NCBI GenBank assembly: GCA_000349905.1
Contig: KB722750.1
Location: 628,467 to 692,466 of the forward strand
Direction: 5' to 3'
Length of the DNA stretch: 64,000 bases
DNA from: Volvariella volvacea V23
Taxonomy: Eukaryota; Basidiomycota; Agaricomycetes; Agaricales; Pluteaceae
Each line of letters starts with the position of its first letter. The stretch's first letter is position 1. A program made the translations under genes and the position numbers. This document shows, in pieces, positions 35,906-45,951 of this stretch. The notes below the pieces were generated by a model that was given only the letters and a program-made list of their open reading frames with translations, was not told where the DNA came from and did no database searches.

Positions 35906-37256
35906 ATGAAGGCTGTCATTTTGGCTGCGACCGCATTTGCTCTTGCCCTAATCCACGCTTCATGTGTGGCCGCTCGTACCTTCACCGTAGGTGTTGTGAG
36001 GATCGTTTCCCTCTCGAAGAGCTGAGCCGTCTGAGACAGGTTTACAATGGTTGCCCCTTTACTATATGGTAAGTTTCCGCTAGCCGTGCTTCAAGGATGG
36101 AAGTAATATCTTGCGGGTTCTTTAGGCCGGCGGTAAGGAAAAACAGTTGATCAACAAGGCCAGAAATGGTAACAAACCCACCAGATGTATACCGACCTAG
36201 GGGTAGCTCAGAATGCACCTGATTTTGCGAGCGGGTGAGAATCGTTATGTGCTGTGGCCGGTTCACATCGAGCAAAGCTAACTGGAAGATAGGTGGGAGG
36301 CACCGCCCTACAGCCAGGTATCGTTCTACGTCCCGAATAACTGGAAGTCTGGGCGGATATGGGGTCGAAGAAACTGTGATTTCAGCTCTAATTCTGGACC
36401 TCACGCTTGCATAGGTGGAGGCTGCAACGGCGGTCTTCTATGCGACCGATTTCATGGCACCGTGAGTGGATTTTTGTCGTCGGCCCTAAACTACCGAAGG
36501 TTCATGTCATGTGTCTTACATGAACAGGGAATTCCACCAGTTTCCGTTGCGGAGTGGACATTAGAAGGCGATGGAAATAGAGACTTCTATGATGGTTCGC
36601 ATCGATTTTTGTTGTCCGCGTTGCTCTGGACTTGACCACCTTGGTTTAGTATCACTTGTGGACGGGTATAACCTCCCCATGAGGATCACCAACAATGTTG
36701 GCTGTCCCGTGGCTGATTGCCTCGTCGACCTAAACCCAATATGTGAGCCCAGAATCGCTAAAAATCGAAAATATGACGCGTGGTTACCAAACTAAATAGG
36801 TCCGGAAGCTCTGCGAGGGCCTGTTGATGCTGCGGGAGTTCCCCTTGGGTGTAGAAGCGCTTGTGCAGCGAATATTGATGGAAACCAAGGTACGCTTGAC
36901 TGCGCTTATACCTCAGTTCGCTGGGGAAGTACCACGTTTCACTAATCACGTTGCACCCTCGTAGCTGACTCTCCCAACTGTTGCTCTGGTAGTCACAATA
37001 CCCCTTTTACCTGTCCACCTTCAGGTAGATCGCTTCTAAAAACTCCGAGTGATGACGTCGGTGTCGCTGATAAACACACCTCTCCTCGACGTCGCTCCTC
37101 CATTGGGTGGCGTACACAGGCGTCGATTACTATGACTTTTTCAAAGGAAACTGTCCGAATTCCTATGCCTATGCCTATGACGAAGGGAGCGGGACTGCAT
37201 TGTGGGCGTGTCCCTCTGACCTGAATGCGGACTACACTCTTACTTTCTGTCCGTAA
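35906..37256 (+). CDS. Thaumatin-like protein (TLP), copy A, secreted
   Basis: Ten exons, 260 aa: 35906-35986, 36040-36068, 36126-36132, 36185-36234, 36293-36461, 36528-36594, 36650-36742, 36800-36889, 36965-37024, 37120-37256. The signal peptide is MKAVILAATAFALALIHAS. The mature part shows the GH64/TLP pattern: VYNGCPFTIW, SGRIWGRRNC, CNGGLLC, VAEWTL, DFYDVSLVDGYNLPM, PNCCSG, AYAYDEGSG and TLTFCP at the end. It has 16 cysteines for eight disulphides, and the Arg, Glu and Asp residues of the acidic cleft are present. Related mushroom TLPs (TLG1 of Lentinula edodes) hydrolyse beta-1,3-glucan, so a wall-remodelling or antifungal role is plausible. Exon 3 is a 7-nt microexon. Two introns (35987-36039 and 36235-36292) are absent from the sister genes. 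The exon 6 donor, GTTCGC, is weak. Confidence 0.85.
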
Positions 37257-38320
37257 ATGATCCGATTGAAGCTTCTGGGATGTACCAGGACGTACCTATC
37301 CCCACATACCCTCCGCGAATCTGTAAATCAACATCAATTTCGATCTCGCTTGTCGTAACGATTGTATAATAGTCGACACGAAGTAAATAAATAGACCTAC
37401 TTCCTGGTGATCGACGCAAGGAATGGTGGATAGGCACCTTTGACTGGACTAGCCCAATGCGAGACTTTCGGCGCCTCATAAGGGGTGTCATGCTGATTTT
37501 CAGGTGATCAACCGCCAACGTGGACCGAGTCCGAGTCGGAAAGGGTCTGCTTCCAGGCTGTTCTGTCGTACCTCCTATCTTCCAGCCCTTCACTCATAGT
37601 AGAGTGGCTCCCTTTCTGCGCCAATTCGACTCAGGCGCGCTTGGGGGGTTGGTCGCACCAGTTCACGGCAAAAGCAGGGTGTGGTGTGCTTAAACTCTAA
37701 AAACAATTCGACAAATAAACCCAAATCAAGTTTGCCACGACTCGCCGGATCGCTTGTGCTCAAACCCAAATGCTTTCAGGTCGAAGGCAAAGCCGGCTGC
37801 AAAACTCTGTCCCACACGAAAGTCGTGTGATCCGTGGAATTTTTGTCGTTCTAGGCGACTTACCTTTGGAATATGATCTCCGCCTGCGCACATCGCACGC
37901 TCCAGACTCTAGTGGACGAAACAATGACTATGGCTTCAGCTACGGAATACGGGACTCCTATGGCCCACGCAAATTGACTGAACGCCATTAGCCGAACGAA
38001 AGATGTATGGTTCTTTCCTTGATGAGGCTCTTTGGGACGGCTTCTATCTTTGTAGTGATGTAATGCCACCAAGGCGCTGGCGCTCAGCCTTCCCCCGCAT
38101 GCAGTTCACCATGTTCCTGTTTACCTCGTTGACAGCTCCACATGATATGGGCAACAACCGCGGGTTTTACCCTTGGACGATCTTCAGCCGCATCATTCAT
38201 CGTCGTACCGCAATACATCTGTGAGTAGTGCGTAAATAGGTATGTACTCCTTCTTCTGGCGGCTCCACGTGGCGATCCACCTCCTGTGTGCGCGTTACTA
38301 CCCTCAATATGCTAGCTACC
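37257..38320. other. Intergenic between TLP copies A and B
   Basis: About 1.06 kb. The reverse strand is partly open near 37593-37240 but without protein-like character. Nothing supportable beyond 3' flank and distal promoter. Confidence 0.4.
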
Positions 38321-38858
38321 TTATGCTCGTACGCTCGTCCATGAACAGTCAAGTGACCCGAGATCGATACGATAACAGCAAAAGTAACCCCTCTCTGTTT
38401 CCATAAATCACGGGCAATCAATAGAATGGCCTCCAAGCAATGCAACCGCTCCATGTGGTACATTTAACTCAGTCATTCTTGGATACTTCTCTCAATTCAC
38501 CCTCCGAAAAAGCGGCAATGTACGTAGCGACAAGAAGACGCCTGCGCGTTCAATCGGGTCTGCCGGTTCCAATGTCAAAATTAGGGTGATGCCGAGGGAT
38601 ATCGGCACAAATGGAGTTCGAGAGGCTGTCACGAGCACAATGTCAGCCTCATGCATGAGTCTAGCTGACCATACCACCCGATACCGTCCACAAGATACTC
38701 TCTTCTTCGGCAGTGTTGGGCGACAAGAACTGATCTTGGCTCCCGAAAGGTATTCTGAATACTCCACAACAAGTTGAAGAGGCGCACGGTATAAAAGGTG
38801 GTCTGTGGAGCGAGCAAGAGAATCAACGGTCGATTCCTCTCATATCGAAATCGTAAAG
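38321..38858 (+). repeat. Duplicated promoter block of TLP copy B
   Basis: Homologous throughout to 42976-43427, upstream of TLP copy C. Shared blocks include CCATAAATCACGGG, CTCCATGTGGTACATT, AGCGACAAGAAGA, GTCAAAATTAGGGTG, GGAGTTCGAGAGG, CTCTCTTCTTCGGC, and a TATAAAAGG core followed by GTCTGTGGAGC. Copy B carries extra sequence around 38635-38690 that is missing in copy C. Confidence 0.85.
38790..38796 (+). promoter_or_regulatory. TATA box of TLP copy B
   Basis: TATAAAA lies 69 bases before the ATG at 38859. The motif and its spacing are conserved at copy C. Confidence 0.7.
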
Positions 38859-40165
38859 ATGAAGTTCTCCGTCGCTGCTGCTTTGACTTTGATCACTGGT
38901 GCTAGCGCCAGAACTTTCACCGTCTACAATGCATGCCCCTTCACCATCTGGTATGTTATCCCTTACACTTCCCATACGTTCATTAGCTCACATTTATTTT
39001 AGGCCTGCTGTAAATATTTTTCGTCCGCTCTTCACGTCTTATCATCTAATGCTGGAATGTAGATCTTCACCGACTTGAACGTTGGCTCTGCCACCCCTTC
39101 ATACCAAACAGGATGGGAAGCTCCCGCCTGGTCCGTCGTGTCCTTCAGCGTTCCCGACAACTGGAAGGCTGGTCGTATCTGGGGTCGCCGAAACTGCAAC
39201 TTCTCGACCAACCCTGGTCCCAACTCTTGCTTGACTGGTGGTTGCAACGGTGGTCTCCGCTGCGATGCCCGCACCGGTACTGTGAGTACCCCATTGACTT
39301 CCGTGTTTTCTGCCTAGTTGTTGACACGAAGTGTTATGCTATGTAGGGTGTCCCTCCTGCCACCGTTGCCGAATGGACCCTCCAGGGTGCTGGTAACAAC
39401 GATTGGTACGATGGTAAGTCAAAAACACACATAAGATAGTTCCTCCGGGAAAATCCCGGAGTGAGAACTGTCAACTCAATTCTTCTTCCCTTCTCGACTG
39501 CGTGGCAAATGTCTGACACGAGACCCACCCACTTTCCCTAATCAGTATCGCTCGTTGATGGATACAATCTTCCCATGAGGTATGTTGCGGTTCTCTATCT
39601 CCGAATTTGAATATGTTTAAACTCAATTTGGTTTGTAGGATCTCCAACAACAAGGGGTGCCCAGTCGCTGACTGCGCCGTCGACCTTGGTCCGAACTGTA
39701 AGCGCCGCTTCACCGCATCAATCCCTCTTCCTCTAACGAGATCGTTATCGTAGGCCCCGCTCCCCTCAAGGGACCTTTCGATAACGTCGGCTTCCCCGTT
39801 GGTTGCAAGTCTGCTTGCTTTGCCAACTTGGACGGCAACCAAGGTACGCTAACCTTTTTTTACCCAACTACACCTCTTTATTAATCGGGTCCACATTACT
39901 ACAGCCAACTCACCCAACTGCTGCTCCGGTCAATACAGCACCCCTCAAACCTGCCCTCCCTCTGGTGTTGCATACTACAGCTACTTCAGTACGTCTTCTG
40001 CTTCTCCTTTTTTTCCCCACAGCACTGATGAGCCTGCGTTATGTTTGAACAGAGAACAACTGCCCTCGCGCTTATGCCTATGCTTACGACGAGTCTTCCG
40101 GAACTGCTCTCTGGACTTGCCCATCCAGCTTGAGGGCCGACTACACCCTCACTTTCTGCCCTTAA
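38859..40165 (+). CDS. Thaumatin-like protein (TLP), copy B, secreted
   Basis: Nine exons, 254 aa: 38859-38950, 39003-39009, 39063-39281, 39347-39413, 39546-39579, 39639-39697, 39754-39843, 39905-39988, 40053-40165. The signal peptide is MKFSVAAALTLITGASA. The mature protein has YNACPFTIWPA, AGRIWGRRNC, CNGGLRC, VAEWTLQG, NDWYDVSLVDGYNLPM, PNCCSG, AYAYDESSG and ADYTLTFCP. Sixteen cysteines and all acidic-cleft residues are present. Expected to be extracellular or wall-associated, with glucan binding or beta-1,3-glucanase activity by family analogy. The 7-nt exon 39003-39009 is required for frame: leaving it out gives a stop a few codons later. It is the closest sister of copy C, sharing promoter, signal peptide and most intron positions. 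Confidence 0.92.
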
Positions 40166-41544
40166 AACCGTCACCATCTATGCCACAGATGGGGGAAAAT
40201 AAAGCGCCGATGTGTTGACTCTGAGGTGTTGTTCGGGCTGTTTCCGTTCCGTTTATTTATCCATCTTTTATATTCTTGAACTGAAAGTCATATTGCTTCG
40301 TTCTCTCCTGTTTCTGTGCATGCCATTGTTGCTTGCTGTGCTCGCGGTTCTGGACTGCTGCCCTTGCCTGACATTGCTTTAGTATGCTTCTATTGTGATC
40401 TTTGTTCTGGATGTGCTGTATGTGGCAGTGGCGTGCATGTGGGGCATTTGGATTTTCGTAGAATATGTAGTACGGTTTTTGGTTTTTGCCCATCATTTTT
40501 CATTGCTACTTAGAGATGGAAATGGATGAGCCGAGGATGAGGGTGGTGGTGGCGGAGTGGGGATAGCGATATCAATCCGGACGAGATGTGTTGGCGCTAT
40601 AAGGTTATGAATGTATTTACTTGCTATTTTTTCTATATATTATTTAAAACCACGATTCGAGTGTCATTGCTCTAGATCTAATATTCTGTGCAGAGTGATT
40701 CAGATGAACAAGGTAAGAAATACGCTCCGGTCTCATCGGCCCGGGCGCGGAGTTGGCGTCACCGACCCCAAGACTCATCCGGATAAAGCCGTGATATTTA
40801 ACCCACCTTCACCTATTTCCGCACACGAAGACAAAGGTACGGGGACGCCAGATGAGCAAGCGGGAAGGCCAGAAATACGTCCATAAGCCGAGTTGTCGTG
40901 TGTATCGATGTGGCGAGTAATTATGTTACTGGGGTTGTGGGCTGATAATCAGAAACAACGCGATTTCCTTTTCAGCACAAGACCCAAAACTCGGCGAACA
41001 ACATTGCACTACAGTGTCCACGGTAGTAAGCTCCTCAATCTCAAAGGCTACAGAAGGACTCGGAAATTAAACGCGTAGGTCAACGCAATCGAAGCAACAG
41101 ACTTATCGCATGACCCTGAAATAAATCACCTTTGCAGTTGGAAATGCATATGTGTTTCGCAACTCGACAAAGGATAGGTTCTAAATTGGTCCCACACCGT
41201 CCAATGCGTCAGTCGGCACTGTAACCGCAGCCCGTGCGTTACAGACACTCCATTGTCATGTCTAGTGGCCATAGAGCCGGGGATCTCACCCTGACCCGAT
41301 CACATATCAAACCCCAATTTGGCCACTGCTCATTGAACACTTGTGCGTCATTTCTGTTCATGGGGTGTGTCTATTGGCAGCCTTTCAAAATACATTCACG
41401 ACCACTTGATCACGTTGTTTTCATGTGTTCATTTCCCCAGGATATATATTAGAGAATAGCCATTTTCCTCCAGGCCACATCTTGTCCTCTTCTCTTGAGT
41501 TACTTTCCTCTCCCTCTTGAACTCTGTCTACAATCCCGAAAACT
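40166..41544. other. Intergenic, 3' of TLP copy B and promoter of the zinc-finger gene
   Basis: About 1.4 kb. The region 40230-40620 is T-rich and looks like 3' UTR and flank. A TATATATT at 41442-41449 is about 100 bases before the zinc-finger ATG and is followed by a C/T-rich leader, so it is a candidate core promoter. No gene recognised. Confidence 0.4.
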
Positions 41545-42636
41545 ATGCCTGAGGACTCGAAAACCACAACTGAATTTGAATGTCCCAAATGTGGCAAGCT
41601 GTGCTCAAAACCTCAAGGGCTGGCGGTACATTTGAGGCAACATAAGTGAGTGCCACATTATGTTCTTTGCCGCGCCTAGGCTTACAATAACTTCCTCTAT
41701 TCTAGATGGTACAGGTGTACATTCCCATCGTGCGAGTGGAAGACAAAACGAAGGGAACATTTACAGAGGCACCTTGATACTCAGTATGTTTTAACGCGTC
41801 GCAACATCCCCCCTCTAGGCGTTAGTGACACGACTTTATTCAGCTCTAGATCTACAGATATGCTGTTCCATTGCAGTATCTGTAGCTTCTCAGGACAAAC
41901 AAAGAGGACTCTTCGTCGCCACTACCGTACCTGCCACTCACACTACCCGCGCAGACTGCTCTTGTCTCCACCAACTACGACAATGCCGATCAGAAATGTG
42001 TCCCAAGGCCATGCAGCAACCCCGACTCTCACAACAAATTCTACTGGTTCTAGTTCTGCACAACCAAGCTCCTCCCAACTCGATGATGCGATATTGGACA
42101 CCTCAGTAGCTCCCAACAATTTTGCCACTTCTTTGCCCCTTGAGTCCTGGAATATTTCTGGGCAGCAATCCCTGGCTCTCCCCGATGCGCCGGCTCCGGA
42201 TGCCTACCTCTCCCCTGCCCAGTCTACTGGTTTGGCTGACGGTGTGGCACTTGCGCAGCAAGAAATTGTTTGGATGTTGAATAATCCAGGTTTGACGAAT
42301 TCCTTGTTTACTAACACCACCAACTCCTCCGGCTGCGTCAATCCGATGCCAGAGTACACCCCAGTGGACTACTCCGCCGAGGACATTTCCACTGCCACTG
42401 ACTACCATGACCACCTCCTCGCGTTGTTCAGGAATGATTTCTCCAATTCAGACGGTGTGAATGCTGGATTGCTTCCTCCTTCTCCTAATGGCCTCCCCAC
42501 TTCTGTTAACTCCACCAGCGCCCTTTTTGGTGCAGATACCAAAGGCAGCGTGACCACCGTTCTTCAGGAAGATGCTGAAAACAACGAGGCCGAATTATTG
42601 TTTGATGATTATATTGCTTTGGATATGCTCCAGTAG
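41545..42636 (+). CDS. C2H2 zinc-finger protein, probable transcription factor
   Basis: Three exons, about 321 aa: 41545-41645, 41706-41783, 41850-42636. An alternative in-frame acceptor at 41843 would add two residues. Finger 1 is canonical (C-x2-C-x12-H-x3-H, FECPKCGKLCSKPQG then HLRQH). Finger 2 is degenerate (CTFPSCEW then HLQRH, with a short C-H spacing). Finger 3 is C-x2-C-x12-H-x4-H (CSICSFSG then HYRTCH). The remaining 230 residues are Ser/Thr/Pro/Asn-rich and acidic, and end ELLFDDYIALDMLQ, like an activation domain. Expected to be nuclear. It lies between TLP copies B and C on the same strand. Targets are unknown; control of the TLPs is only a positional guess. Confidence 0.85.
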
Positions 42637-42975
42637 GTTTGCTCAGGGGAGTTATCTGCAAGGTATCGGCATCGGACACGGTGTACAGTATACTAATGGG
42701 TGTCCCTGTCTTTCTAAAATCCTGGTCGCTGTGTGGGATGTAAAAACTGCTCTAACCTCGTACCTCACTTTTCCTAATTGTTTTTGGTTTATCTCGTTTT
42801 GTGTACTCATGCATAAATGTCTTGTGTTGTTTGAAACACTTATGTACCGTGTTTACAAGTATAATTCGTAGGTGTCGAAAATATATTGCTATTGCATTTG
42901 GCAACACATAAAAATTGTGGTCGTGTTCCTTAGGGTGCGGCAGGAGAAGGTAGGAATGTTCGTGGGCAGCATATG

Positions 42976-43427
42976 TTATACTTGTACCCTCATCCGTGAA
43001 TAGTCAAATAGCCCAAGATAGTCCCGGCCACAGCAAAAGCAATCCCTCTCTATCCCCATAAATCACGGGGAATCAATGGAACGACCTCAAATTTAAACCA
43101 AGCAACCCCTCCATGTGGTACATTGAACCCAGTCATCAAAAGCGCAATGTACGAAGCGACAAGAAGAAGAAGCTGCGCATTCAATCGGCTCTGGCGGTTC
43201 AGACGTCAAAATTAGGGTGGCGCCGAGGCGTGCCGGGATGAACGGAGTTCGAGAGGGTGTCGTGATGCGTTCCACAAGACTCTCTCTTCTTCGGCCGTGT
43301 TGGGCGGCGAGAGGTGTTCTCGATGCTCCACAACAACTTGAAGTCGAAGGGCGGGCGGTATAAAAGGCAGTCTGTGGAGCAGGGGTTAGGACCAGCAATT
43401 GATTCCTCCAAAATCGAAATCGTGAAG
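42976..43427 (+). repeat. Duplicated promoter block of TLP copy C
   Basis: Second copy of the block at 38321-38858. It keeps the same order of conserved pieces and the TATAAAAGG core. Confidence 0.85.
43359..43365 (+). promoter_or_regulatory. TATA box of TLP copy C
   Basis: TATAAAA lies 69 bases before the ATG at 43428, the same spacing as in copy B. Confidence 0.7.
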
Positions 43428-44626
43428 ATGAAGTTCTCCGTGGCTGTTGCTTTGACTCTGATCACTGGTGTTAGTGCGCGGACGTTCACCGTCTACAATG
43501 CATGCCCTTTCACCATTTGGTGAGCTGTTCTCCGTAACCGCCTCAGGCCGTATGCTCACCCGATCATATTCGTTCCAGGCCTGCTGTAATATCCCTCACC
43601 TACTCAGCACGCCGCACCATCTAACACCGCAACACAGATCTTCACCGACTTGTCCGCCGGGTCTGCCACCCCCTCATATCAAACTGGATGGGAAGCTGCT
43701 CCCTTGTCCTCCGTCTCCTTCAGCGTCCCCGACAACTGGAGAGCCGGCCGAATCTGGGGTCGTCGGGGCTGCGACTTTGCGGCTGACCCCGACGGTCCTG
43801 ACTCGTGCTTGACGGGGGGATGTGATGGTGGTCTCGTCTGCGATGCTCGTAATGGTACTGTGAGTGCTTTGCCAGACGGTTGTCGTGTTTTCTTGTGTGT
43901 AGGTGTCAACGCGGAACGTGACGGTAGGGTGTTCCACCTGCTACGGTTGCTGAATGGACCCTCGGTGGTGATGGTGTGCAAGATTGGTACTCTGGTAGGT
44001 CCAACCCTTTCTCGACTGCGTGGCGAACGTTTTAACACGAGACCCACGCGATTTCCCTAAATCAGTGTCGCTCGTCGATGGATACAATCTGCCCATGAGG
44101 TGCGTTGTGATCTCCGAATTTGAACGTGCTTAGACTGAGGATGGGTTGTAGGATTTCCACTAACAAGGGATGCCCAGTCGCCGACTGTGCCGTCGACCTT
44201 TTGCCGAACTGTAAGCATTCCATTTACTATCCATCGCTTCCTCGGGCACCAAACAGATATCCTTCATAGGCCCTGCTCCCCTCAGGGGACCCTTCGACAG
44301 CGACGGCTCCCCCATTGGGTGCAAGTCCGCTTGCGTTGCCAACCTGGACGGCAACCCAGCCAACTCCCGCAACTGCTGCACCGGTCAATTCGGCACACCC
44401 GCAACCTGCCCTCCCTCTGGTGTCGCGTACTACAGCTACTTCAGTGCGTCCCCACATTCACTTCTTCGCCCTTTCGTGATGCTGATGAGTCTGTTTTCGT
44501 CGTACGTGAACAGAGGGAAACTGCCCGCGCGCTTATGCTTATGTTTATGACGAGGGTTCTGGAAATGCCATTGTGAATTGCCCATCTAGCTTGAGGGCTG
44601 ACTATACTCTCACTTTTTGCCCTTGA
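43428..44626 (+). CDS. Thaumatin-like protein (TLP), copy C, secreted
   Basis: Eight exons, 255 aa: 43428-43519, 43579-43585, 43638-43859, 43928-43994, 44066-44099, 44152-44210, 44270-44443, 44514-44626. The signal peptide MKFSVAVALTLITGVSA is nearly the same as in copy B. Core motifs: YNACPFTIW, AGRIWGRRGC, VAEWTL, QDWYSVSLVDGYNLPM, RNCCTG, AYVYDEGSG and TLTFCP. Sixteen cysteines are kept. Two differences stand out. The Asp before VSLVDGYN, part of the family's acidic cleft, is Ser here. And the intron that copies A and B have between their DGNQ and (A/D)(N/D)S segments is absent, leaving DGNPANS as continuous sequence. The 7-nt exon 43579-43585 is present. A secreted glucan-active or antifungal role is likely by family; catalytic competence is less certain than for copies A and B. 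Confidence 0.92.
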
Positions 44627-45951
44627 GATCGCCGTAACCCCGTGTTGTGAAGGGTCTGTACACGCTTGTCGCTAGTTACAGCTTAATTAAGGATACGCGC
44701 ACCTTTAGCTTACCTTACTTTTTCCCATTTCCTTCTATGCTCGCGTGATGGCATCCGTAATTAACTCGAGCTCGAGAAAAAAGATAAAGTCGAGAGACAT
44801 CCGAAATTCTCGCATGCGACCGACATCTTGAGCTACATACAGTCCTCGAGGGTCGAAAAGGCAATTGGCTCCGGCTTCGACTTCCTTTCCCCACACTGGT
44901 GATAAATGGCGTGCTTGTAGACAAGCGTGATGATCAGCCATCAACTTGGTGCACGTCACGTCCTCACGCCAAGTTGGAAAGTGCAGAACGCGTTATCGAG
45001 AGCTTCGAACTTTGAGGGACAAATCAGACATTGACAGTGATATGACGAAGAAAGGTCGAGTTTGGAAGTCGCCCCAGCGATAGGAGGGTGCTTCTGTGAT
45101 GGACGCCGACGCGCGCTTCGCGGCCCCGGTGTCGTCGAAATTTTCGCTCTTCACATTGAGCGAAAGGGAGTGGTCGTGATGCCATGCGCAAAGTTGACAA
45201 AGCGCGGACGGGATGCCCAATCGGTCGCGGATTCGCTTCTCTGGCAACTTTAATGGATGGCGCGCAGAAAACGATCGACCAGTGCTCTCGTGCAGGCGGT
45301 GGCGAGGATTGTTTGGAGGTCAGGGTCGGGGAGGACATTAAAGACGCTCGGCTATGACGCTTGCCCTTGGTTGGCCTCGTGTCTCTTCCCCCTGAGCCAT
45401 CCTTCCTGCCCCTCGCCTCCCCAAACACCGCTGCACTCTCCTTCACCAAGAGCCTCGTTCTTACCGCCGTCGCTGAATCCGTACTTCTTACAGACCCACA
45501 CTCATAATCAACTACAGCCTTCTGTTCGGGGAAGTTTCTCGATTTGTCAAGCCAAGTTCTATAGTTGGAACTCGTTGGTAAGTGGGATCGTCGTTCACGT
45601 TACTTCCCAATCTCCACCCATGAGGCTCATCGCTTTTTTCTATTCAATTCGCTTTGCTTTCGTTTTTTCTTCGTCTCCAGTGTTCAACTTGCCATACCCC
45701 AGGTCTGCCTTGTGCTCGCTTTTCGTGCCTTTGCTGATCCGTCGTGGCCAACAGCATCGTATTGTTGCTCTAGTGCTATCTTAGCCATTTATTAATTATC
45801 TACGACTCTCGAAGGAGGGTCTCGTTCATCTCGTTTTTCACTGTCGTTGCGCGTCTTTGGCGGTTCAAAAGCCTCGCTGCATGCTCTCCACCTCGACCCA
45901 CAAGTACATTAATACCTGCCTAGCCCCATCAACCCCACCCCTGCATCACCA
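44627..45951. other. Intergenic, 3' of TLP copy C and 5' of the large low-complexity gene
   Basis: About 1.3 kb. Long open frames on both strands at 45.0-45.8 kb have no recognisable similarity. The C/T-rich sequence from about 45360 on suits a long 5' leader for the gene starting at 45952. Confidence 0.4.

Noticed and set aside
36133..36292. Apparent stops in TLP copy A suggesting a pseudogene
   Set aside because: Two phase-consistent GT-AG introns (36133-36184 and 36235-36292) remove them and restore the family sequence.
45024..45449. 141-codon minus-strand frame upstream of the large gene
   Set aside because: Arg/Ser-rich, no recognisable domain, opposite a likely 5' leader; both strands are open, as expected from composition.
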